Positions 1-5,340 of a DNA stretch of 5,811 nt are shown in pieces. A program made the translations under genes and the position numbers. The stretch is from NCBI GenBank assembly GCA_036389715.1, contig DASVWH010000143.1:1-5811 (forward strand), in the 5' to 3' direction. The notes under the pieces were generated by a model. It was given only the letters and a program-made list of their open reading frames with translations. It did no database searches and had not been told where the DNA came from. Positions within the stretch are counted from its first letter, which is position 1. Each line of letters opens with the position of its first letter. This DNA comes from DASVWH01 sp036389715 (lineage in GTDB: Bacteria > Acidobacteriota > Blastocatellia > Pyrinomonadales > Pyrinomonadaceae).

Positions 1-111
1 TGATAAATCGTCAATGGTCAATGGTAAAGAGTGAATAGTAAATCGTGAATAGAAAAGAGGGAAAGACATTAACTTCTTATCTATTAACGATTTACTATTG
101 ACGATTCACGA
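1..111. repeat. Inverted heptamer array, locus A (unit GTNAATN)
   Basis: Reading in 7-base steps from base 3, the left arm gives nine units to base 65: ATAAATC, GTCAATG, GTCAATG, GTAAAGA, GTGAATA, GTAAATC, GTGAATA, GAAAAGA, GGGAAAG. On the minus strand the right arm gives six units from base 109 back to 68: GTGAATC, GTCAATA, GTAAATC, GTTAATA, GATAAGA, AGTTAAT. The best pairing is bases 36-52 with 81-97, 16 of 17 positions, loop 53-80; weaker complementarity continues on both sides. Only 35 of bases 1-110 are G or C, in sharp contrast to the GC-rich genes. The unit periodicity and inversion are directly visible. Function is unknown; short tandem heptamer repeats are known from cyanobacteria, but I cannot assign this to a named family. 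The left edge may continue outside the window. Confidence 0.85.
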
Positions 112-1369
112 TTTGCGGCTTTTGGATTTGGACGCCGCTGGCGGGCAGGAGGCGGCGCGGGGTCGGGCTGGCGATGGGCTGCGGGACGGCCTCCGCGGTG
201 ATGACTTCTGTGAGCAGTTCGTCTTCGAGCTGGCGATTCTCGCCGATGCGGTTGCCCTGGTCCAGGATGGCGAAGAGGACGATTCCGGCGTCCCTGGTGT
301 AGACGATTCCGGCGAGGCTCGCCATCCCACCGTCAACTTCGGCCGTCAGCGTCCCGGTCTTGCCGACGACAGCGCCTTCGAGCCCGGTTCCGCCGAGCCT
401 GCGCCGCAGCGTGCCCGCGTCATCGCTGGCGACCGGCAGCAGGTCGGGCGGCTCCAGGCCCTGCCGCTTCGCCTCTTCGATGAGCGCGCGAATCACGGCC
501 AGCAGGCCGCGCGGCGTCATCCGGTTGTGCTCGCGCCCGGAGACCCTCTCGATCATCACCTGCTCGGACGGCAGCTTCAGCTCGTCAACGAGAAACCTGC
601 GAACGCCCTCCGCGCCGCCGATTTGCGCCCCCAGTTTTTCGGCGATGAAATTACTGGAGCGCGCGTTCATGTAGAGCAGCACGTCGCTCAGCCGGTTGGA
701 GTTGACGACGAGCAGCGATTGCCCGCCCGTCTCGTCCGCGACCTCTGTTTTCGGATTGCCGAGCTTGAGCGCGCGCGCCAGACGCTCGGCCGATTCCTCC
801 GGCTTATCGCTGAAGTTAAAGCAGAATTCCGGCGAGACGACGACTTCCGTCAAACGCTCGATGCCGCGCTCGCGCAGTTCCCTGCTCAACAGGCTCGCGC
901 CCGGGTCGCCAAACGTCGGGTCATTGCCCGACACGTAGAGCCTGCCTTGCAGGACTCCCTTCTTATCAACCTCGCCGTCGGCGAAAACCCTCGTCTGGAA
1001 ACGATAGTCCGCGCCCAGTTTTTTGAGCGCGACCAGGCTGGTGGCGAGCTTGACGAGCGAAGCGGGGTTGAACGCCAGATCGGCGTTATGCGAGGCGAAA
1101 GAGCGCTGCCCGTCCAGCGTTTCGATGAGCACGCCGTGGACTTCGGGCGCTTCGCCGCGCCCTGCGTACCAAGAGGCCACGTCGAAGGAAGGCTCCGGCG
1201 GGGCCGTCCTCGTCGCAGCGTCCGGGCCGGCAGCCCTGTCAGAGGCAATCAGGGCGGCCATCCGCTCCAGATTCAGCCGCGCCTTGATGTAATTCGGGTA
1301 GAGAGCGAGCGCCGAGATGGCGAGGATGCCGACGGCAACCATCACTAGAACCGGCCTGCGACTATTCAA
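95..1369 (-). CDS. dacB: D-alanyl-D-alanine carboxypeptidase/endopeptidase, peptidase S13 (PBP4/DacB) family
   Basis: This 424-residue class C low-molecular-mass penicillin-binding protein would cleave the terminal D-Ala of peptidoglycan stem peptides, and possibly cross-links, in the periplasm. The three active-site motifs are in order: SLVK at residues 104-107 (Ser104 nucleophile, Lys107), SSN at 238-240, and KTG at 337-339. Residues 7-24 after an RR pair form one hydrophobic segment, a signal peptide or anchor, followed by a charged, Pro-rich linker to about residue 62. The SxxK-to-SxN distance is about 134 residues, much shorter than the roughly 240 in E. coli PBP4, so the insertion domains typical of S13 enzymes are reduced. 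The start is TTG, chosen because GGAGGGG lies five bases upstream. The last codons (IVNRQ) and the tandem stops TAG TAA lie inside heptamer array A. It diverges from pilD. The family call is firm; whether it acts as carboxypeptidase or endopeptidase is not visible. Confidence 0.9.
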   Translation of the reverse strand: MNSRRPVLVMVAVGILAISALALYPNYIKARLNLERMAALIASDRAAGPDAATRTAPPEPSFDVASWYAGRGEAPEVHGVLIETLDGQRSFASHNADLAFNPASLVKLATSLVALKKLGADYRFQTRVFADGEVDKKGVLQGRLYVSGNDPTFGDPGASLLSRELRERGIERLTEVVVSPEFCFNFSDKPEESAERLARALKLGNPKTEVADETGGQSLLVVNSNRLSDVLLYMNARSSNFIAEKLGAQIGGAEGVRRFLVDELKLPSEQVMIERVSGREHNRMTPRGLLAVIRALIEEAKRQGLEPPDLLPVASDDAGTLRRRLGGTGLEGAVVGKTGTLTAEVDGGMASLAGIVYTRDAGIVLFAILDQGNRIGENRQLEDELLTEVITAEAVPQPIASPTPRRLLPASGVQIQKPQIVNRQ

Positions 1370-1374
1370 TACTT

Positions 1375-1381
1375 CCCCTCC
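1375..1381 (-). promoter_or_regulatory. Ribosome binding site deciding the TTG start of dacB
   Basis: On the minus strand GGAGGGG is followed by five bases and then TTG at 1369-1367. No ATG or GTG start with a comparable site is apparent nearby, and the resulting N-terminus (MNSRRP then a hydrophobic run) makes a sensible membrane-targeting sequence. Confidence 0.7.
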
Positions 1382-1394
1382 GGCACGATTTTAA

Positions 1395-1426
1395 GTCTTT
1401 CGTAAACAAAGACGAAGCCGTATCAT
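1395..1426 (+). promoter_or_regulatory. Dyad and weak promoter candidate in the dacB/pilD divergent region
   Basis: GTCTTT at 1395-1400 and AAAGAC at 1408-1413 form a perfect 6-base inverted repeat with a 7-base spacer, the shape of a small operator. Overlapping it on the plus strand, TTTCGT (1398-1403) and TATCAT (1421-1426) are 17 bases apart and could be a poor -35/-10 pair for pilD. The -35 match is weak and promoter consensus in this organism is unknown, so this is only a candidate. Nothing else convincing lies in bases 1382-1484. Confidence 0.2.
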
Positions 1427-1484
1427 GCGGAAAGGTTGGAGCGCGCGTCAAGCGCGGTCAGGTCGTTGAAAGCGCGCCGCCACT

Positions 1485-1490
1485 AGAGGA
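1485..1490 (+). promoter_or_regulatory. Ribosome binding site of pilD
   Basis: AGAGGA lies 10 bases upstream of the ATG at 1501, a slightly long but workable spacing. It supports the ATG start of the prepilin peptidase. Confidence 0.55.
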
Positions 1491-1500
1491 CACTTCTGGC

Positions 1501-2409
1501 ATGAATCTTCGTTCCGGCTTCTTCCTGTTTCAATCAACGCTGGGTCTCCCGCTGCCGCTCATCGGCGTCTTCGTCGCGGCCTTCGGTGCCATCATCGGGA
1601 GCTTTCTCAACGTCGTCATCCACCGCCTCCCGCGCGGCGAGTCCATCGTCTTTCCGAATTCGCGCTGCCCCTCCTGCCAGGCGCTGATTCGCCCGTTCGA
1701 CAATATTCCGATCATCAGTTACCTGTTCCTGCGCGGGCGCTGCCGCAACTGCCGCGCTCCCATCTCGGCGCGTTACCCCGCAGTCGAGGCGCTGACGGCA
1801 CTGCTCTTCGCCGCACTGTTTCTCTGTGACCTGTACCTGCGCGGCCAGGGCTGGGCGGTCATTCTCTTCGACCTCGTTTTCGTCTCGGCGCTGCTCGCGC
1901 TCGTCTTCATTGACGCCGAGCACATGCTCCTGCCGAACGCGATTACGTATCCGGGCATCGTCTTTGCCGCGGTCGCGCGCCTACTTCTGCCTTACCTTGC
2001 CGGGGAGGTCGCTTTTGACGATCTCTCGCAACTGGCCGGGGGCGCGTTCACGAACTGGCCGCTCTGGGCCGTCTCGCTCTTCGGCGCAGTGCTCGGCGCG
2101 CTCGCCGGGGGCGGCAGCCTGTGGCTGATGGGCTGGCTCTGGGAGCGCCTGCGCGGTGTCGAGGCGATGGGCCTCGGCGATGTTAAGATGATGTTCATGG
2201 TCGGCGCTTATCTCGGCTGGCGACTGACGATTGTGGCTATCTTCCTCGGCGTGCTGTCGGGCTCCGTCGCCGGAATAGCCCTGATGCTCAGGCGCGGGCA
2301 AAAGGATATGCAGATGCTCCTGCCCTTCGGCATTTTTCTCGGCATCGGCTCGCTCATCTCCCTCTTCTTCGGCTCGCGCATCGTCGCCTGGTACGCGTCA
2401 CAGTTCTGA
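1501..2409 (+). CDS. pilD: Type IV prepilin leader peptidase / N-methyltransferase (A24 family)
   Basis: This 302-residue polytopic inner-membrane GxGD-type aspartyl protease should cleave the leader of type IV prepilins and type II secretion pseudopilins and methylate the new N-terminus. After the first membrane segment (about 17-40, with the family's GSFLNVVIHRLPRGE block at 33-47) comes a cytoplasmic zinc-type loop with two CxxC pairs, C56/C59 and C81/C84, as in bifunctional PilD enzymes. The catalytic aspartates are D138 (FIDAEHMLLPN) and D227 (GLGDVK). Further hydrophobic segments at about 95-113, 117-137, 146-165, 186-212, 228-262 and 273-296 fit the usual multi-span topology. The length is normal for the family, and all catalytic residues are present. 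The gene diverges from dacB and is followed, after heptamer array B, by a histidine kinase on the same strand. No pilin or secretion genes are in the window, so its substrates are encoded elsewhere. Confidence 0.95.
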   Translation: MNLRSGFFLFQSTLGLPLPLIGVFVAAFGAIIGSFLNVVIHRLPRGESIVFPNSRCPSCQALIRPFDNIPIISYLFLRGRCRNCRAPISARYPAVEALTALLFAALFLCDLYLRGQGWAVILFDLVFVSALLALVFIDAEHMLLPNAITYPGIVFAAVARLLLPYLAGEVAFDDLSQLAGGAFTNWPLWAVSLFGAVLGALAGGGSLWLMGWLWERLRGVEAMGLGDVKMMFMVGAYLGWRLTIVAIFLGVLSGSVAGIALMLRRGQKDMQMLLPFGIFLGIGSLISLFFGSRIVAWYASQF

Positions 2410-2424
2410 AAACCGGACTGAAAA

Positions 2425-2524
2425 GTGATGAGGGATGAGTGATGAGTGATGAGTAAAAAGCAGGCGGCTCATCGCTCATGACTCATTATCCTTGACTCAA
2501 GACTCATCACTTATCAGCCATCAC
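2425..2524. repeat. Inverted heptamer array, locus B (unit GTGATGA)
   Basis: The left arm has five consecutive 7-base units on the plus strand from 2425 to 2459: GTGATGA, GGGATGA, GTGATGA, GTGATGA, GTAAAAA. After a 9-base spacer, bases 2469-2524 give eight units on the minus strand, read from 2524 leftwards: GTGATGG, CTGATAA, GTGATGA, GTCTTGA, GTCAAGG, ATAATGA, GTCATGA, GCGATGA. Bases 2425-2453 match the reverse complement of 2496-2524 at 23 of 29 positions. Because the unit is repeated, the arms could also pair in registers shifted by seven, for example 2448-2453 with 2468-2473. About 46 of its 100 bases are G or C. The architecture matches locus A although the unit sequence differs. It fills most of the gap between pilD and the kinase. 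Confidence 0.85.
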
Positions 2525-2532
2525 TTCTTTTT
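2425..2532 (+). terminator. Possible terminator: heptamer hairpin followed by T-rich tract
   Basis: The arms of array B can fold into a long imperfect hairpin whose 3' arm is directly followed by TTCTTTTT at 2525-2532, with AAAA at 2421-2424 on the other side. That resembles an intrinsic, even bidirectional, terminator after pilD. Against it, the loop is large, the stem is interrupted, and the T tract touches the kinase start codon. If it does terminate, the kinase needs its own promoter, and none is visible between 2525 and 2533. Confidence 0.3.
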
Positions 2533-3963
2533 ATGTTTTCGAGTTACAGAGGTCGTGCGCAGTTGATGTTGGTGTCGCTGGCCGGGGTGTTCCTGCTGGC
2601 GAGCCTGCTGGCCGTGGTGTTGGTCGTGCTTGCCCCGGCGACGCCCTCGGCGCGCAGGCCCTTGATGTTGACGGTCTTCATCACGGCGCTGCTCGTCAGC
2701 CTGCTCTTCTTCGTGCTCTTCCTGCGCAGGGTGCTGCGGCCTTACCGCCAGTTGGTCGGCGAAGCCGAGCGCGCTCCGGTGGCGGCGCTCACGGCCAAGC
2801 CGCGCGACGAAGCACAGTTCGTCCTGGAGACTTTCCAATCCGTCGTCGCGCAGCTACAGGCGCAGCAGCGCGAGCTTGAAGCCCTGAGCGCACAGGCGAG
2901 CGCCCGCGCCGCCTCTGCCGAGAGGTTCAGCGAACGAATCGTGGCGAGCGTCCCTTCGGGCCTCGTCGCCTTCGACGCGCGGGGCCGCGCAACGGTCGTC
3001 AACGCCCCGGCGCGCGCGCTGATCGAAGCGGACGGCGATGCTGAAGGGCGCGACGTGCGGAGCCTGCTGCACATCGCGCCTGAGCTGGCGGAAATGGTCC
3101 TGAGATGCCTGCAAACGGGGGAAGTCTATCGCCGTGAAGAAGTTACGGCGATGGGTGCGGGCGGGCGGATGAGGCGTCTGGGCGCGACCGTCGCACCGAT
3201 TGAGCTTGCGCCGGAGCGGGGCGCGCGCGGGGCGCTCTGCCTCCTGACGGACATCACGGAAGTCTCGCAGTTGCGCGAGCAGGTCGCCCTCAAGAAGAAT
3301 CTGGAAAGCCTCGGCGAGATGTCGGCCGGACTGGCGCATGAGTTCAAGAACGCGCTGGCCACGCTGCACGGCTACGCGCAGTTGATGCAGAGCCTGAACC
3401 TGGACGAGAACGGGCGCGCGGCCTCCGTCGCGCTGCTCCAGGAAGTGCGCAACCTTTCCGAGATGGTGACGGCGTTTCTTAACTTCGCGCGCCCGCGCCC
3501 GCTCCAACTGACGGAGGTTTCGCTCGGCGAGTTGATAGAGGAATGCGCCCTGGAGCTGCGTTCATTCTACAGGGAACGCCGCGTCACGCTCGTCGTCGAG
3601 GGCGACTTCCGGCAGGTGCAGGCCGACGAGCGGATGCTGCGGCAGGCGCTGCTCAACCTGCTGCGCAACGCGGCCGAGGCCATTGAAGACGAGCGAGCGC
3701 AACGCCGCGTCACGGTCCGCGCTTCGAGCAGGCGCGAGGCTTCCGGGCAGGACAGCGCCGTCATCGAGATTACAGACACAGGCGCAGGCATTCAGCCCGC
3801 AGACCTGCAACGCATCTTCATCCCCTTCTTCACCACCAAGTCAACAGGGCACGGCGTCGGCCTGGCGCTGGCCCACCGCGTCATCACGGACCACGGCGGC
3901 ACGCTCACAGCCGCCAACGTCGCCGACGGCGGCGCGCTCTTTACCATCAGCCTGCCCGCTTAA
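2533..3963 (+). CDS. Membrane sensor histidine kinase with HAMP-like linker and PAS domain (NtrB/PilS-type core)
   Basis: This 476-residue protein would autophosphorylate on His269 in response to an unknown cue and pass the phosphate to a response regulator. Two hydrophobic segments (about 11-34 and 44-64) enclose only a short periplasmic loop. A HAMP-like and coiled-coil linker follows (about 65-128, with LRPYRQL near 68-74), then a PAS domain (about 131-245). The kinase core has the H-box LAHEFKNALATL (267-278), N-box NLLRN (375-379), G1 box DTGAGI (415-420), F-box IPFFTTK (430-436) and G2 box GHGVGL (439-444). The proline usual after HExxN is alanine here. The short loop suggests sensing within the membrane or through PAS rather than a large periplasmic domain. 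No response regulator is adjacent. The ATG at 2533 has no purine-rich site upstream, only array B and a T tract; TTG 2563 (AGAGGT nine bases before it) or ATG 2566 are alternative starts. Confidence 0.9.
   Translation: MFSSYRGRAQLMLVSLAGVFLLASLLAVVLVVLAPATPSARRPLMLTVFITALLVSLLFFVLFLRRVLRPYRQLVGEAERAPVAALTAKPRDEAQFVLETFQSVVAQLQAQQRELEALSAQASARAASAERFSERIVASVPSGLVAFDARGRATVVNAPARALIEADGDAEGRDVRSLLHIAPELAEMVLRCLQTGEVYRREEVTAMGAGGRMRRLGATVAPIELAPERGARGALCLLTDITEVSQLREQVALKKNLESLGEMSAGLAHEFKNALATLHGYAQLMQSLNLDENGRAASVALLQEVRNLSEMVTAFLNFARPRPLQLTEVSLGELIEECALELRSFYRERRVTLVVEGDFRQVQADERMLRQALLNLLRNAAEAIEDERAQRRVTVRASSRREASGQDSAVIEITDTGAGIQPADLQRIFIPFFTTKSTGHGVGLALAHRVITDHGGTLTAANVADGGALFTISLPA
2548..2553 (+). 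promoter_or_regulatory. Alternative ribosome binding site inside the kinase 5' end
   Basis: AGAGGT lies nine bases before TTG 2563 and twelve before ATG 2566, both in frame with the kinase. The spacing resembles that of pilD, whereas ATG 2533 has no such site. Against the shorter form, it loses residues 1-10, including R6 and R8, which fit the positive-inside rule before the first membrane segment. Confidence 0.3.
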
Positions 3964-4017
3964 CTCCGGCGCGGATTCACGAGCTAATCAGCGGAAGGCC
4001 GTCGTCGAGATGCCACG

Positions 4018-4028
4018 CTCGATTCGAG
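4018..4028. other. Small palindrome in the convergent gap between the kinase and the monooxygenase
   Basis: CTCGA and TCGAG flank a single T. The upstream TCGAG at 4005-4009 could also pair with CTCGA at 4018-4022. Stems are five bases with no T tract, so this is weak as a terminator. Nothing else is seen in bases 3964-4050. Confidence 0.2.
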
Positions 4029-4050
4029 ACTTCTGCGCGGACGATCATCT

Positions 4051-5316
4051 TCACTTTTCGAGATGGACTCGCTTGACGCCGAAGGCTATCACGCGCGCCG
4101 GGATGTCGCGTAGGAACGGGACGCGCAGCATCAGCGGGACGAAGAAGGGCAAGCGGAAGGGCCGGTCAGGATTCAGTGCGTTCGCAATGACGCGGCGTTG
4201 AACGAAAGCCTGGACGGCCTGGATGATGCGCGTCGGCCATTGGCGCTGGCGCTGCACGGCGTCGAGGTCGCTCGTCTTCAACTCTTTCCTTTGCAAGGGC
4301 TTGCACAGGATATTGGCTGCCACTACCGCATCCTGAATGGCATAATTGATGCCGACGCCGCCGACCGGCGACATGACGTGCGCCGCGTCGCCGATGAGGA
4401 GCAGTCCGGGCAGATACCAGCGCCGCAGCCGGCTCGACTCGACCGAGAGCATGGCGACCTGCTTCCAATCTTTGAGCTGCCCGGCACGGTCTGCGAATTC
4501 CGGCGCGGTCGCGGCAAAGGATTCGCGCAGCGCCTCTATCCCCGCGGCGCGCAGTTGTTGATAGCTTCCCTTGAAGATGACGTAGCCCACCTGCCACTGG
4601 TCCAGGCGGTCCAGCATAATCACTAGATGGCCGCGGCTGAAGCGGGCCAGGATGCCTTCCGGGTCAACGTCCTTGCGCGGCAGTCGAAACCAGAGCACGT
4701 CCATCGGCGGCGAGGTCTTGACCGGCTCCATCCCGGTCAGGTGGCGGATGCGCGAGCTGCGCCCGTCCGCGCCCACCGTCAAGAGCGCGCGGACCTCGTG
4801 CCAGCCGTCCGCCTGGCGATAACGGACGCCCCGCACGACGCCCTCTTCTTCGATCAACTCCTCGACGCGCGCACTCATCGTCAACTGGAAATTCGGATAA
4901 CGCTTCGTCTCGCCGACGATGAACTGGAGAAAGTCCGCCTGCGGAATCATCGCGATGAAGGGAAAGCGCGTCTTGAGACGGCCGAAGTCCGCGAGCGTCA
5001 GCGGCCCTTCCGGCGTAGAGAAAGTAGCGCTGCGGATTTCGGAGTGGCGCAGTTCGAGCAGCTTCCCGGCCAGCCCCAGCTCGTCCATGATTTCCAGCAC
5101 CGAAGGATGAACCGTGTCGCCGCGAAAATCCCTGTCAAAGTCTGCGTGGGCTTCGAGGAGGACGACGGGCACGCCCTGGCGAGCCAGCAGCAGCGCCAGC
5201 ACAACTCCGCCCGGCCCGCCTCCGACGATGCAGCAGGTCGTCTCCCGCGCCTCGACGACGACGCGGCGGTCCTCGCCTTCGGCGGCCGCAACTGTTCTTT
5301 GCGTCCCGTTCGTCAT
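4051..5316 (-). CDS. FAD-dependent class A aromatic-ring monooxygenase-like oxidoreductase (UbiH/PHBH superfamily)
   Basis: This 421-residue flavoprotein belongs to the family whose members use NAD(P)H and O2 to hydroxylate aromatic or quinone-like substrates. The FAD Rossmann motif is VGGGPGG at 31-37, with the acidic end of the second strand at LLEAH (53-57). The RGDTVHPSVLEIMDELGL block (65-82) is typical of this clade. The DG motif GADGRSSRIR spans 182-190, and the GD motif LLIGDAAHVMSPVGGVGIN spans 306-324, with D310 contacting the FAD ribityl chain. About 25 residues precede the FAD domain. The C-terminal 40 residues are hydrophobic and basic (RLPFFVPLMLRVPFL near 388-402), consistent with membrane association. 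The ATG start is preceded by AGAGGG (5323-5328) six bases upstream. It follows a UbiD-like gene by 24 bases, so the two are probably co-transcribed. The substrate cannot be read from sequence; quinone-pathway, tailoring or catabolic hydroxylation and dehydrogenation remain possible. Confidence 0.85.
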   Translation of the reverse strand: MTNGTQRTVAAAEGEDRRVVVEARETTCCIVGGGPGGVVLALLLARQGVPVVLLEAHADFDRDFRGDTVHPSVLEIMDELGLAGKLLELRHSEIRSATFSTPEGPLTLADFGRLKTRFPFIAMIPQADFLQFIVGETKRYPNFQLTMSARVEELIEEEGVVRGVRYRQADGWHEVRALLTVGADGRSSRIRHLTGMEPVKTSPPMDVLWFRLPRKDVDPEGILARFSRGHLVIMLDRLDQWQVGYVIFKGSYQQLRAAGIEALRESFAATAPEFADRAGQLKDWKQVAMLSVESSRLRRWYLPGLLLIGDAAHVMSPVGGVGINYAIQDAVVAANILCKPLQRKELKTSDLDAVQRQRQWPTRIIQAVQAFVQRRVIANALNPDRPFRLPFFVPLMLRVPFLRDIPARVIAFGVKRVHLEK

Positions 5317-5322
5317 TCGGAG

Positions 5323-5328
5323 CCCTCT
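5323..5328 (-). promoter_or_regulatory. Ribosome binding site of the FAD monooxygenase
   Basis: On the minus strand AGAGGG lies six bases before the ATG at 5316-5314, within the 24-base gap after the UbiD-like stop codon. It fixes the start and fits translation from a shared transcript. Confidence 0.6.
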
Positions 5329-5340
5329 AACGTTTGAGCC

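Noticed and set aside
98..1348. Plus-strand open frame of 416 codons opposite dacB
   Set aside because: It mirrors dacB almost end to end, is rich in R, Q, D and A with no recognisable motif, and starts inside the repeat array. It is an antisense shadow in GC-rich DNA.
2425..2524. CRISPR array or insertion-sequence terminal repeats at the heptamer loci
   Set aside because: Units are contiguous 7-mers without spacers, there are no cas or transposase genes, and no target-site duplication is visible at either locus.
2854..3507. Minus-strand open frame of 217 codons opposite the kinase
   Set aside because: It overlaps the PAS and H-box coding region, has no family resemblance and ends without context. 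It is a shadow.
3964..4050. Strong intrinsic terminator between the convergent genes
   Set aside because: Only five-base stems can be formed and there is no T tract on either strand next to them.
3683..4201. Plus-strand frame overlapping the kinase 3' end and running into the monooxygenase
   Set aside because: Composition is Ser/Arg/Pro-rich typical of an off-frame GC-rich translation, and it crosses the 3' ends of two convincing genes.
4627..5337. Plus-strand open frame of 236 codons opposite the FAD monooxygenase
   Set aside because: The opposite strand carries all three flavin motifs; this frame has a biased R/Q/H composition and no motif.
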